Shown here in pieces: positions 7,983 through 17,100 of a stretch of 29,325 nucleotides of DNA. This stretch comes from an uncultured Clostridia bacterium. GTDB taxonomy: Bacteria; Bacillota; Clostridia; TANB77; CAG-508. Under the pieces are notes generated by a model, which saw nothing but the letters and a program-made list of their open reading frames with translations, was not told the DNA's origin and searched no databases. The DNA lies in assembly GCA_947631315.1 (NCBI GenBank), contig CANRLA010000004.1:1-29325 (forward strand), given 5' to 3'. Position 1 is the first letter of the stretch. Each line of letters begins with the position of its first letter. The translations under genes and the position numbers were made by a program.

Positions 7983-8576
7983 ATGATAGTTAAGAATCCA
8001 AAATTTGAAATATCAGCTGTAGGAAAAAATCAATATCCAAAAGGTAATTTGCCGGAAATTGTATTAGTTGGAAAATCTAATGTTGGAAAATCTTCTTTTA
8101 TAAATACAATGCTTAATAGAAAAAAATTAGCTAGAACAAGTAATACTCCTGGAAAAACAAGACAAATTAATTTTTATAATATAGATGATACATTTTACTT
8201 TGTTGATTTACCGGGTTATGGTTTTAGCAAAATGTCTAAGCAAGAGCAAGTTAAAGTTGGTAAATTTATTGAAGAATATTTATTAATCAGAAAAAATATA
8301 AAATTAGTAATATTTTTAATTGATATTAGACATCTTCCATCTGAAAACGATAAACTTATGTATAATTTTATTATTAATCACAACCTTCCTTGCCTAATTA
8401 TTGCAAATAAGGCTGATAAAATTGCGGTAACTAAAGTAGATGATCAAGTTAAAGTTTTATCAAATGAGTTAAATCCTCTTCATGATTTAACATTTTTACC
8501 TTTTTCAGCTGAAAGAAAAGTTTATACGGAGAATGTGTGGGATTATATAGATAATATATTAAAAAATTTAGTTTAA
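7983..8576 (+). CDS. ysxC: Ribosome biogenesis GTPase YsxC/EngB
   Basis: A 197-residue TRAFAC-class GTPase needed for assembly of the 50S ribosomal subunit. The G motifs are all visible: G1 GKSNVGKSS (residues 30-38), G2 region TSNTPGKTRQINFY, G3 DLPGYG and G4 NKAD. The length is usual for the family, and the GYGF and SK...EQ..W-type switch region is typical of EngB. GAAAGGA lies about 10 nt before the ATG at 7983. It follows serS on the same strand and is closed off by a terminator at 8671-8702, unless the internal promoter at 8592-8620 makes that terminator part of a separate short RNA. Confidence 0.95.
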   Translation: MIVKNPKFEISAVGKNQYPKGNLPEIVLVGKSNVGKSSFINTMLNRKKLARTSNTPGKTRQINFYNIDDTFYFVDLPGYGFSKMSKQEQVKVGKFIEEYLLIRKNIKLVIFLIDIRHLPSENDKLMYNFIINHNLPCLIIANKADKIAVTKVDDQVKVLSNELNPLHDLTFLPFSAERKVYTENVWDYIDNILKNLV

Positions 8577-8591
8577 AATTTTTAATAATTA

Positions 8592-8620
8592 TTGACATTT
8601 CTACTTTTTGGTAGTAAAAT
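8592..8620 (+). promoter_or_regulatory. Orphan promoter downstream of ysxC
   Basis: A perfect TTGACA (8592-8597), a 17-nt spacer and TAAAAT (8615-8620). No gene follows on this strand: only about 75 nt separate the predicted start (near 8627) from a strong terminator. Confidence 0.6.
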
Positions 8621-8626
8621 AAAATT

Positions 8627-8702
8627 AGCTTAAAAATGACTAAAATTCTGCAAATGTCATATAGTTAGAAAGAGATGCAATGGAAGAAAGCATCTCTTTT
8701 TT
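8627..8702 (+). ncRNA. Candidate small RNA (about 76 nt)
   Basis: This interval lies between the promoter at 8592-8620 and the terminator at 8671-8702. The only reading frame inside is ten codons long without a ribosome site, so a protein product is unlikely. The 5' half is unstructured and AT-rich; the 3' half is the terminator hairpin with its T run, an arrangement seen in bacterial base-pairing RNAs. The evidence is sequence layout only, and the promoter could be a chance match in AT-rich DNA. Confidence 0.35.
8671..8702 (+). terminator. Rho-independent terminator after ysxC
   Basis: AGAGATGC / GCATCTCT (8671-8678 and 8690-8697) with an 11-nt loop and six T at the end. It faces the convergent CBS gene, whose stop is at 8706-8708. 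Confidence 0.85.
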
Positions 8703-8705
8703 ACT

Positions 8706-9122
8706 TTACTCTTCACATATGCATTTCATTGTTTTACATACTTCTTTTGGTCTATCTTCATTATTTAATGCTAAATCTCCTAATGTTAACATTCCTACTA
8801 CTTTTCCATTTTCCATGATTGGTATTCTTCTTATTTGAAATTCTGACATTACTTTTTCCGCTTCTTCAACATCACATCCACATTCACAAGTATATGGATT
8901 TATAGTCATAACTTCTTTAGCAGTTAAAGTATTAACATCTTTATTTTCTGCAACAGCCCTTATAACAATGTCCCTATCAGTTATAATTCCTACTAAATTG
9001 TCTCCATCACAGACTGGAACACAACCTATATTATTGTTGCTCATTATTTTAGCACATTCTCTCAAATTATCACTTGGTTTTACAGAGTTTACTCCACAAC
9101 ACATACATTCATCAACTTTCAT
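8706..9122 (-). CDS. Cysteine-rich CBS-pair protein
   Basis: A 138-residue protein made of one CBS pair (Bateman module), the architecture of Bacillus YhcV. Each half ends in a nucleotide-site motif: GIITDRD (about residues 45-51) and GMLTLGDLA (about 110-118), with QIRRIPIMENG before the second. Such modules bind AMP, ATP or related nucleotides and usually act as regulators or energy sensors. No catalytic domain is attached, so the partner is unknown. The protein carries 12 cysteines, many in clusters: CMCC at residues 6-9, CECGC at 79-83 and CICEE at the end (134-138), beyond what the fold needs. This suggests a metal or redox role, which is inference. The start at 9122 has GGAAGG upstream. 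It converges with ysxC. Confidence 0.88.
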   Translation of the reverse strand: MKVDECMCCGVNSVKPSDNLRECAKIMSNNNIGCVPVCDGDNLVGIITDRDIVIRAVAENKDVNTLTAKEVMTINPYTCECGCDVEEAEKVMSEFQIRRIPIMENGKVVGMLTLGDLALNNEDRPKEVCKTMKCICEE

Positions 9123-9205
9123 ACTATACCTTCCTTTTCAAAAAATTTATCTATATTATTTACAAGTTAATAGTAAAATATACTTATTTTTTATTAATCG
9201 TACCT

Positions 9206-9240
9206 AAAAAAGAAGGTTTTCTTTATAAAAACCCTCTTTC
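9206..9240 (-). terminator. Terminator of the DUF951 gene
   Basis: On the minus strand, AGAGGGTTTT pairs with AAAACCTTCT (one G-U pair) around a short loop and is followed by TTTTTAGG. It lies just after the DUF951 stop at 9246. Confidence 0.75.
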
Positions 9241-9245
9241 TAATA

Positions 9246-9425
9246 TTATTGTTCTTCCTTTTTAGTAATCGCTTTTAATGCTTTTTCTCTTGGCATTGTA
9301 ATAGTCTTTCCACAACCAAGACATTGAAGTTTAAAATCAACTCCAACTCTTGTTAAAATCCATAGTTTACTGCCACATGGGTGAACTTTTTTAGTTCGTA
9401 CTTTATCTCCAACATTAAATTCCAT
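9246..9425 (-). CDS. DUF951 family protein
   Basis: A 59-residue protein: MEFNVGDKVRTKKVHPCGSK, then LWILTRVGVDFKLQCLGCGK, TITMPREKALKAITKKEEQ. It matches the DUF951 (YyzM-like) pattern 'vGDiVrlKKpHPCG...W.i.RvGaDfrikClgCg...mlpR'. The HPCG Cys and the CLGC pair may bind a metal. The function is unknown; small basic proteins of this type are often found near translation genes. The start at 9425 has AAGGGAAG about 11 nt upstream. It lies 101 nt downstream of gltX on the same strand and ends at its own terminator. Confidence 0.85.
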   Translation of the reverse strand: MEFNVGDKVRTKKVHPCGSKLWILTRVGVDFKLQCLGCGKTITMPREKALKAITKKEEQ

Positions 9426-9526
9426 TTTGAAAGAACTTCCCTTCTTCTATTAAATACCTAGACAATTTTTATTATTCATAGTTTTTCTTTATAATATATT
9501 ATTCTATTATTTTTCTTTATCAATAA

Positions 9527-11149
9527 TTAAATTGCTTGTAGTCTTGAAATAACTTCATCTTTTCCAAGTACTTTCATTATCTCATAAAGGTCAGGCGTAT
9601 TTCTTCTTCCAGTAATAGCAACTCTTAATACTGTGCTTACATCTCCAACGTGTCCTGGCCATTTTTCCGGATTTTGTTTATATTCTTTTACTTCTCTTGC
9701 ATATCCACATTTTTCAGCTGTGTCTTTGATTTTACTAAACCAAGTATCTTTATCATCATTTTCATTATAAACTTTTAAATACTCGTCAATTACTTTTTTC
9801 GCATCTTCCCTTGATATTTTATCAAAATCGTATTCTTCAGGTTTTTTGTACATATAAATTATATTGTCTTTTACATCAGACCATTTAGAAATATCTTTTC
9901 TAGGCTTACTATTTCCTCTTTCTATTCCTAAAACTTTTAAGCCATATTCTTTGTCTTCTAACATTTTTAAAAGTTCTTCATCATGTCTTTGTGCCCATTT
10001 TATAGATTCATTATAAACTTCTTCTGCTGACATTCTAGAAATTACAGTTTTTCCTATATCTAAAAGTTTAACCATATCAAAAAGTGCACCACTTACACTC
10101 ATTTTATTTAAGTCAAAATCAAAATCCTCTATAGACATTTTTGGATTTGCTCTTCTCCAATTTTCAAAACTTGAATTAGCAATATTTATTAAATATTCTT
10201 TAACTGCTTCAGCAGGAATTCCTTCTTCTTTATAATAAGAAACTGCTGCTTCAGGATCTTTTCTCTTGCTTAATTTTCTTTTATTACCATTATCATTCTT
10301 CATAATTGGTGAAATATGTGCATATTTTGGTGGTTTAAATCCTAGTTCTTGGAATAATTGTAAATGAAGTGGAACTGATGAAAGCCATTCATCACTTCTT
10401 ATAATGTGTGTTGTTCTCATTAAATGGTCATCAACAGCATGTGCAAAGTGGTATGTTGGTAAGCCATCTGCTTTAATAATAACTATATCTTGGTCATTCT
10501 CAGGAAATTCAACATTTCCTTTTATAATGTCTTTATGTTTTATTTTTCTATCTTCTCTTCCTGGTGATTTAAATCTTATAATATAGCTTTCGCCATTTTT
10601 TATTTTTTCTGCCATTTCTTCTACTGTTAGATTTCTGCATTTTGCCCATACACCATAATATCCAGGTCTTATTTTTGCATCTTCTTGTTTTTTTCTAATT
10701 TCATCTACTTCTTCCGGTGTGCAAAAACAAGGATATGCTTTACCCATTTCAATCATATATTTAGCATAAGTTTGATAAATATCTTTTCTTAATGATTGCT
10801 TATATGGTCCGTACTCTCCCTTTTCTTCTGTATCAGATATCATTCCCTCATCAGGTTCCATATCAAAGTCTTTTAAAGAATTTACTATGTCTGTAACTCC
10901 ATTTTCAATTTCTCTTTTTTGGTCTGTATCTTCTATTCTTAAGAAAAATACTCCACCTGTTTTTTTAGTTACAAGTCTTGCAACTAATGCTTGATATAAT
11001 CCTCCAATATGAACAAATCCTGTTGGACTTGGTGCAAATCTTGATACAACCGCTCCTTCTTTTAAATCTCTTACTTTATATTTTTCTTCGTAGTAGCTAA
11101 TTGGTTTAGCATTTGGAAAAATTAAATTTGCTAATTCTTTATAATCCAT
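9527..11149 (-). CDS. gltX: Glutamate--tRNA ligase (long Clostridia form)
   Basis: This 540-residue class I synthetase charges tRNA-Glu and, in organisms without GlnRS, also tRNA-Gln for later amidation. It belongs to the longer form, which has about 35 residues (MDYKELANLIFPNAKPISYY...) ahead of the first catalytic motif. The HIGH signature is FVHIGG (residues 45-50) after RFAPSPTG, and the KMSKS loop is KLSKRKD at about residue 293. LRIEDTDQKRE and the CFCTPEEVDEIR region of the acceptor-binding domain are present. The C-terminal helical part recognises the anticodon. AGAGGAG lies about 8 nt before the ATG at 11149. It lies 113 nt downstream of rnjA; no strong terminator separates them. Confidence 0.96.
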   Translation of the reverse strand: MDYKELANLIFPNAKPISYYEEKYKVRDLKEGAVVSRFAPSPTGFVHIGGLYQALVARLVTKKTGGVFFLRIEDTDQKREIENGVTDIVNSLKDFDMEPDEGMISDTEEKGEYGPYKQSLRKDIYQTYAKYMIEMGKAYPCFCTPEEVDEIRKKQEDAKIRPGYYGVWAKCRNLTVEEMAEKIKNGESYIIRFKSPGREDRKIKHKDIIKGNVEFPENDQDIVIIKADGLPTYHFAHAVDDHLMRTTHIIRSDEWLSSVPLHLQLFQELGFKPPKYAHISPIMKNDNGNKRKLSKRKDPEAAVSYYKEEGIPAEAVKEYLINIANSSFENWRRANPKMSIEDFDFDLNKMSVSGALFDMVKLLDIGKTVISRMSAEEVYNESIKWAQRHDEELLKMLEDKEYGLKVLGIERGNSKPRKDISKWSDVKDNIIYMYKKPEEYDFDKISREDAKKVIDEYLKVYNENDDKDTWFSKIKDTAEKCGYAREVKEYKQNPEKWPGHVGDVSTVLRVAITGRRNTPDLYEIMKVLGKDEVISRLQAI

Positions 11150-11262
11150 AATTTTTCTCCTCTTATTAGAAATATTTATGTTTCTTCTATTTAATTAATA
11201 TACATTATTTTTTTTATCAATAAATTTGGAAATTCCGATTTTAGGCATCATTTCATTTAAAA

Positions 11263-13086
11263 TTAAATCTCCATTATTATTGGTAAAATCATAGGATTTC
11301 TCTTTGTTTTGTCAAATACAAAATCTCTTACATCATCTTTAAGAGTTGATTTTATTACAGTCCAGTCTGTTACATGTCTACTTTCTAATCCTCTAATTTC
11401 TTCCCTTATAAATGTTTTAACTTGTTCCATTAAATTTTCAGATTCTCTAACATAAACGAAACCTCTTGATATTACATCAGGTCCTGACACTATTTCTCCT
11501 GTATTATTATCCATTGTCATAACTATAACAATTAATCCATCTTGTGATAAATGTTGTCTATCCCTTAATACAATATTTCCAACATCGCCGACACCTAGAC
11601 CATCAACCATTACTCTTCCTGATGGTACTGTTCCTGAAAGTTTTCCTTCTTTTTCATTTAGTTCAATTTCTCTACCATTATTAGCTATAAATATATTTTC
11701 TCTAGGAATTCCCATTTCAATTGCTGTATCCCTATGTGCTGTTAATTGTCTATATTCACCATGAACTGGTATAAAATATTTTGGCTTTGTTAATGCCATT
11801 ATTAATTTTTGTTCCTCTTGGCATGCGTGTCCTGAAACATGAACATCTGCAAGGGCACTATATACAACTTCTGCACCTATTTTTAATAGTTTATCAATTA
11901 CCTTTGAAACAGATTTTTCATTTCCTGGGATTGGATTTGCTGAAATTATTACTAAATCATTTCCTGTAAGTGTTACCTTTTTATGTTCTCCATTTGCCAT
12001 TCTAGTTAATGCAGACATCGTTTCACCTTGACTACCAGTAGTAATTATAACTAGTTGTTCATCTGTATAATTCTTTATTAAATCTATATCTATAAATAAA
12101 TCATCAGGTGCATTAATATAATTAAGTTCTCTTGCAGCATCAATCATATTCATCATACTTCTTCCTGAAACTGCAATTTTTCTTCCAAACTTAACTGCAC
12201 AATTTACTATTTGCTGAACTCTATGAACATTTGATGCAAATGTTGCAACAACTATTCTTTTCTTACATCCATCAAAAAATCCTTCAAGTACTGGTCCTAC
12301 TGATTTTTCAGACATTGTAAATCCTTTTCTTTCAGCATTTGTACTGTCTGATAAAAGTGCTAAAACTCCTTGTTTTCCTAACTCTGCTAATCTTCCTAAA
12401 TCCATCATTTGACCATCTATTGGAGTATAATCTACTTTAAAATCTCCTGTGTGAATAACAGTTCCAACTGGTGTGCTGATAGCTAGCATTACCGCATCAG
12501 GAATACTGTGTGAGCTTCTTATAAATTCAACTTTCATTTTTCCTAAATTAACTGTTTTACCTTGTTCTACTATACGCATTTTTGTTGATTTTAATAAATG
12601 ATGTTCTTCTAGTTTGTGTTCGATTAATTTAGCAGTAAGTCTTGTTGCATATATTGGCATATTTACTTGCGTCAATATATAAGGGATTGAGCCAATGTGA
12701 TCCTCGTGTCCATGTGTAATTACCAATCCTTTTATCTTTTCTTTATTTTTTACTAAATATGTTATATCAGGTATAACTAAGTCAACTCCAAGCATATCAT
12801 CTTCTGGAAATTCTAGTCCACAGTCTATTAATATAATTTCGTCTTCATATTCAAATATTGTAATATTTTTTCCTATCTCATCAAGTCCACCTAAGGCAAT
12901 TATTTTTAAATTGCTTTTCTTAAAATTAAAATCTAGAATTGATTTATCAGTTTTAATACTTTTTTTATTATAACTTTTTGTATAATTACTCCTTTTTGTA
13001 TTTTCATTCTTTTTTATATTTTCACTTTTTTTTGCGTTTCTTTGTTTCTTTGAAGACGCAAATGTATCCTTTTGTTTTTTCTCCAT
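11263..13086 (-). CDS. rnjA: Ribonuclease J
   Basis: A 607-residue metallo-beta-lactamase/beta-CASP nuclease with endonuclease and 5'-3' exonuclease activity on RNA, central to mRNA turnover and rRNA maturation in Bacillota. The two-zinc site is THGHEDHIGS, preceded by LIDCGLEFPEDDMLG. Further motifs include IHTGDFK, LLSDSTNAE, VSGRSM, TTGSQGE and HVSGHA, and the PVHGEYR of the C-terminal part. The usual end, MILPIIMEI, shows that the gene is complete. The first 45 or so residues are a Lys/Asn/Ser-rich, low-complexity tail not found in Bacillus RNase J1, possibly an RNA- or protein-binding extension. The start at 13086 has GAAAGGAAAGG just upstream. A consensus promoter lies about 170 nt ahead. 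Confidence 0.96.
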   Translation of the reverse strand: MEKKQKDTFASSKKQRNAKKSENIKKNENTKRSNYTKSYNKKSIKTDKSILDFNFKKSNLKIIALGGLDEIGKNITIFEYEDEIILIDCGLEFPEDDMLGVDLVIPDITYLVKNKEKIKGLVITHGHEDHIGSIPYILTQVNMPIYATRLTAKLIEHKLEEHHLLKSTKMRIVEQGKTVNLGKMKVEFIRSSHSIPDAVMLAISTPVGTVIHTGDFKVDYTPIDGQMMDLGRLAELGKQGVLALLSDSTNAERKGFTMSEKSVGPVLEGFFDGCKKRIVVATFASNVHRVQQIVNCAVKFGRKIAVSGRSMMNMIDAARELNYINAPDDLFIDIDLIKNYTDEQLVIITTGSQGETMSALTRMANGEHKKVTLTGNDLVIISANPIPGNEKSVSKVIDKLLKIGAEVVYSALADVHVSGHACQEEQKLIMALTKPKYFIPVHGEYRQLTAHRDTAIEMGIPRENIFIANNGREIELNEKEGKLSGTVPSGRVMVDGLGVGDVGNIVLRDRQHLSQDGLIVIVMTMDNNTGEIVSGPDVISRGFVYVRESENLMEQVKTFIREEIRGLESRHVTDWTVIKSTLKDDVRDFVFDKTKRNPMILPIIMEI

Positions 13087-13260
13087 TTTCCTTTCCTTTC
13101 TATTTTATACGTCTAAATAGAGATAGTTTCTATACACAAAACTACCTAAATATACATTTAGCTCTCTTCTCTCCTACTAAATATTATTTACTTTTCTCTA
13201 ATCTCTTAAACGGTTAATATAAAATCTCTTCTTTATCCTTTTTGGATAACAGTTATAGTA

Positions 13261-13289
13261 ATTATATAATAAATTGTAAATTTTGTCAA
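13261..13289 (-). promoter_or_regulatory. Promoter of rnjA
   Basis: Perfect TTGACA (13289-13284), a 17-nt spacer and perfect TATAAT (13266-13261) on the minus strand. The resulting leader is about 170 nt and begins with a small hairpin (TTATCC AAAAA GGATAA). This covers most of the 331-nt gap between dtd and rnjA, which holds no convincing gene. Confidence 0.85.
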
Positions 13290-13321
13290 ATGACATAATT
13301 TTCCAAATGGCTAAAAAATAA

Positions 13322-13356
13322 ATCGTTGCCGAAATATTTGATTTCGTATCAACGAT
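13322..13356 (-). terminator. Terminator after dtd, third member of the hairpin family
   Basis: Nested inverted repeats: ATCGTTG / CAACGAT outside (13322-13328, 13350-13356) and CGAAAT / ATTTCG inside (13330-13335, 13341-13346). On the minus strand the stem is followed by TTTATTTTTT, so it should end the dtd transcript. In that orientation its central 29 nt match the hairpin at 13956-13986 (GTTG...GGCAAC) at 26 positions. Confidence 0.7.
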
Positions 13357-13417
13357 TATATGGGTTACAATAAATGTGACAATTGACCTATTAGTCTTTT
13401 GCCACATAAATTCTTAT

Positions 13418-13852
13418 CTACTTTTCTAAAATAATTGTTACTGGTCCATCATTTACAAGCTCAACTTCCATATGTGTTCTAAATTTTCCTTTTTGAACTG
13501 GAACCTTTTCGGCACATTTTTCGCAAAAATATTCATAAAGTTTATCTGCAAATTCCGGTTTAGCAGCTGATATAAATGAAGGTCTATTTCCATGACTTGC
13601 ATCACCATACAAAGTAAACTGAGATACAATTAAGACTTTACCTCCTACATCTTGCACTGATAAATTCATTTTGTCGTTTTCATCTTTAAAAATTCTAAGA
13701 TTAACTAATTTATTAGCAAGAAAATCCGCTATTTCTTTTGTATCATTTTCGCCTACTCCTAGTAGTGCTACTAACCCTTTATCAATTTTTCCAACTACTT
13801 CATTTTCAACTGTAACACTTGCCTTCGATACTCTTTGAACAACTAATTTCAT
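13418..13852 (-). CDS. dtd: D-aminoacyl-tRNA deacylase
   Basis: A 144-residue homodimeric enzyme that removes D-amino acids (and Gly from tRNA-Ala) from mischarged tRNA, protecting translation. It begins MKLVVQRVSKASVTV at the ATG at 13852, with AAGGAG 6 nt upstream. A longer in-frame opening would only translate the repeat element at 13866-14120 and is rejected. Family signatures are SQFTLYGD and the cross-subunit Gly-Pro motif NDGPVTIIL near the C-terminus. The length is normal. It lies downstream of addB with the 255-bp repeat between them, so the repeat forms its leader if they share a transcript. Confidence 0.95.
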   Translation of the reverse strand: MKLVVQRVSKASVTVENEVVGKIDKGLVALLGVGENDTKEIADFLANKLVNLRIFKDENDKMNLSVQDVGGKVLIVSQFTLYGDASHGNRPSFISAAKPEFADKLYEYFCEKCAEKVPVQKGKFRTHMEVELVNDGPVTIILEK

Positions 13853-13947
13853 TATAACTCCTTTTTTACAATTTATTAAATTAAAATATTGTAATTCTCT
13901 GTGGCTTGTTGTCGCACCCAACCTAAAGGTTGTTGCTCCAGCTAACG

Positions 13948-13991
13948 CATATAGCTGTTGCAACGAAATCAAAGATTTCGGCAACATCTTA
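13948..13991 (+). repeat. 44-nt hairpin unit, copy 1
   Basis: CATATAGC then a stem TGTTGC / GCAACA around CGAAATC AAA GATTTCG, then TCTTA. It differs from copy 2 only at four positions, which pair with each other (GC/GC instead of AT/AT). Confidence 0.8.
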
Positions 13992-14025
13992 ATTCGCACC
14001 TCGCAAAGCTCGGTTAATCGTTTCA

Positions 14026-14069
14026 CATATAGCTGTTATAACGAAATCAAAGATTTCGATAACATCTTA
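14026..14069 (+). repeat. 44-nt hairpin unit, copy 2
   Basis: CATATAGC then a stem TGTTAT / ATAACA around CGAAATC AAA GATTTCG, then TCTTA. It is a direct repeat of copy 1, 78 nt away. Confidence 0.8.
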
Positions 14070-14120
14070 GCTACGCGCCACTGCCGAATTTACAATATTT
14101 TAATTTTAATTTAATCGTAA

Positions 14121-17100
14121 TTAATTATTTATCCAATCCAAAACCTCTTGTTCACTCTTATTTTCAATAAACTTATAATCATTCCCTTTAAATTTAGGAT
14201 TAAATTGACATATTGACTTATATTCACAAAATCTACAAGGTGTATTTTTTTCTTTTATGCTGTAATAAGGTTTTAAATCAATTTTTCCTTCTATTATTTC
14301 TTTTGAAATTTGTTTTATTATTTTATTTGTATATTTTTGCAATTTTTCAAATTCTTCTTGTGTGACTGTATTTGATTTAGAATAATTTATTTCTCCGCTC
14401 TTATTTAATGTAACTGGTATAACCTTTGATTTTCCCTCATCTAAATTTGTATCCATTGCCTTTATTATATTGACATTCGCTAATACTAATCCTTGCATTC
14501 TATAGTTTTCTTGGATTATTTTTTCTATATCTTCTTTACTCATATTTCTTGTATTTCCCAATACTTTGGGCTCTAGCATTGTAAAATATAGTGCTCCGGC
14601 AGGTGTTACATCACTATTGTCTCTACATACTGCATCTACATAAGTGATTAACTGAATTTGCAAGCCTGTGACAAATTTATTCAAGTCTAAATCTCTGCTT
14701 GAAGATTTATAGTCTATGATTCTTATGTATTTTCCATCAGGCATTTTGGCTATATCGACTCTATCTATCTTACCCTCTATCAATACTTTTCTACCATCAT
14801 CTAACTTAACTTCTATTGGAGGATTAGCACCTTTTCCAAAAGTCATTTCTGTTCCCATTACATCAAATTCGCTACATCTTAGGCTTTCTATTATATATTT
14901 CATTGATAATAAGAGAACTCTTTTTAGTCTTTGTACCAATATTCTATACTTGCTGGTTAGCATAAATTTTCCGCCATTTAGCAATTCTTCATCAATAATT
15001 TTTTCTAATATTTCCTTTATTTCTTCATCTGTAATTTCTTTTATATTATCTGTTCTTTTGAAAAATTCGTCTATGGTATTGTGCATGAATGTTCCTGTGT
15101 CTATTGGTTTTATATTAAGCTTTTCTTTATCTGACAATTTTAATCCATACTTCAAGAAATACGAAAAAGGACATGTTCTATATGACTCTAATTTCGATAT
15201 GCTTGTTCTTAAATTTTCTCCATATAATTTTTTTACAATCTCTTTATCCAATACTTCCGGAACATTGGTATATTCAAGCCCTTTTACTGCTGATTCTAAC
15301 TTTTCTTTATAATTTTTGTTGTACCATTCATAAACTTCATTCCAATTTTCATCTTCTATATTATTTAAAAGTTTAGAAAAAGTAATATTTTTTGTTAATA
15401 TTTCATCGTCTTCTTTTTCCATTTCTTCTAATCTTGGAAATATCCTTTTTAACTTTGAAATAATTAAAGATTTTCTCATATTATTCCCGTCAAAATCGCT
15501 TGATGGATATGATATAAACAGTTTTTCCTCTGCAGTTGAAAATGCTTTATATATGTTAAAGTTTTCTTCGTACATTTTTTCTCTTGTGCCTTTTGCAAGT
15601 TCAAATCCTGTTTGTTTTAATTCTTCCCTATCTTTATCATTGAAAAATCCCTCTTTTGAAATGCTACTTGGAAATACCCCATCGTTTACTCCTATTATAA
15701 ATACTGCTCTTACTTTATGAGTCCTACTTCTATTTAGATCTCCTACTATAACTTTATCTTGAGTTTGCGGAATTTGTCCTAATTCTTTAGAAGATAAACC
15801 AATTTTTAATATTTTTGAATAATTGTCAAATGAGAAATTTTTTTCTTCAAAAATATCTGATATTTCTTCTAATACATCACAAACAACATTCCATGCTTCT
15901 TTTTCTTCATCTGTTAATTTTTCTTTATCAATTTGCTCGTCTAAGAAATTATATATTTCTTTACTTATTTGCTTTGCTTTTTTGGTTCCTTTTAGTCTTT
16001 CCTTCAATTCTAACAGTGGCTTTACAATTATCTCTTGTTCCTTATTAAAATTCGCAGATCCTTCATCTCTATATTTTTCTTCTTTCAAGTTATCAAAATT
16101 TAATCCGTCATTTTCTTTTTTATCATTTGAATTATTATCCTTAAAATCAATGCTTCTTGCTTTTTCATAATTCCAAGGTTCTTGATACCACTTGTTGCCT
16201 TTTATTCCCCATTTTAAGCAATAATTTTCTAAATCATAGATTTCTTCACCTAAATTCAAGAATCCTGTTTTTATGTAATTAAACACTGACTCATAAGACC
16301 AGTTTTTAGTAAAAATATCAAATATAGATAAAACATATTTAATCAATAAATTTTGCGTGATATCTTTTTTATTATCTATAAAAACTGGTATTTCATATTC
16401 TGAGAAAATTGCTTTGCACAAACTAGAATAATTTTCTATATCATTACAAATTACAGCGATATCTTTATATCTATATCCCTCATCTCTAACAAGTTTTACG
16501 ATATTGCTTGCAACTTGTTCTATTTCTTCATAATTATTTTCCATTCGATATAGTTTTATATTTCTGACTTCATCATTATATACTTTGTAGGGAATTGCAT
16601 ATAAATTTTCTTCCAAATGCGCTAATTCGTCATTTTTAAATCTATATCTTTTTGTAAGTTTAATTTGAGCATCTTTGTCTAAATCTACAATTTCACATAG
16701 CGATTGCACAGTTTGCTTATTATCATAAAAAATATCTGTTTCCGGTGATTTAGTAATTCTTAGTTCATCTGTGCAAACAGTTACATAGACTTCTTTTGCG
16801 ATTTTATTTAATTCAGATATAACAAGATATTCTTGTTTTGTAAATCCGGCAAATTCATCTATAAAAAATGTGGCTCCATCAAAAAGATGACTTGACTCTA
16901 TATTTTCAGCAAGTATTGTAAGAAGATTATTTTCATCTAAAAACTTACCTTCTATGTTTTCTTCTAATGCTTTATACATAATTAGCATATCATTTAATTT
17001 TGCTTTTAAATATTCGTCCTGAGTTTCCTCTTTTTGCTTTTCTAAGGCTTGTACACTAATATTATGTTTCTTAAATTCTGTTATTTGTGTAAGTATTGTA

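Larger units (their letters stand above)
13866..14120. repeat. 255-bp element with terminal inverted repeats and two covarying hairpins
   Basis: The ends are imperfect inverted repeats: AAATTAAAATATTGTAA on the left (13878-13894) is mirrored by TTTACAATATTTTAATTT on the right (14089-14106). Similarity continues inward through AATTC and GTGGC on both arms. The interior is noticeably richer in G+C than the surroundings and holds two copies of a 44-nt hairpin unit. The right edge touches the addB stop codon, and the left edge lies 13 nt before the dtd start. This fits a MITE or REP-like extragenic element. I see no target-site duplication. Confidence 0.7.

Noticed and set aside
13198..13407. Possible 69-residue gene between dtd and rnjA
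   Set aside because: It overlaps the dtd terminator hairpin and the consensus rnjA promoter, and has no ribosome site and no recognisable protein features.
13853..14026. N-terminal extension of dtd by 58 codons
   Set aside because: It only translates the 255-bp repeat element; the ATG at 13852 has an ideal ribosome site and gives the normal family start MKLVVQRV.
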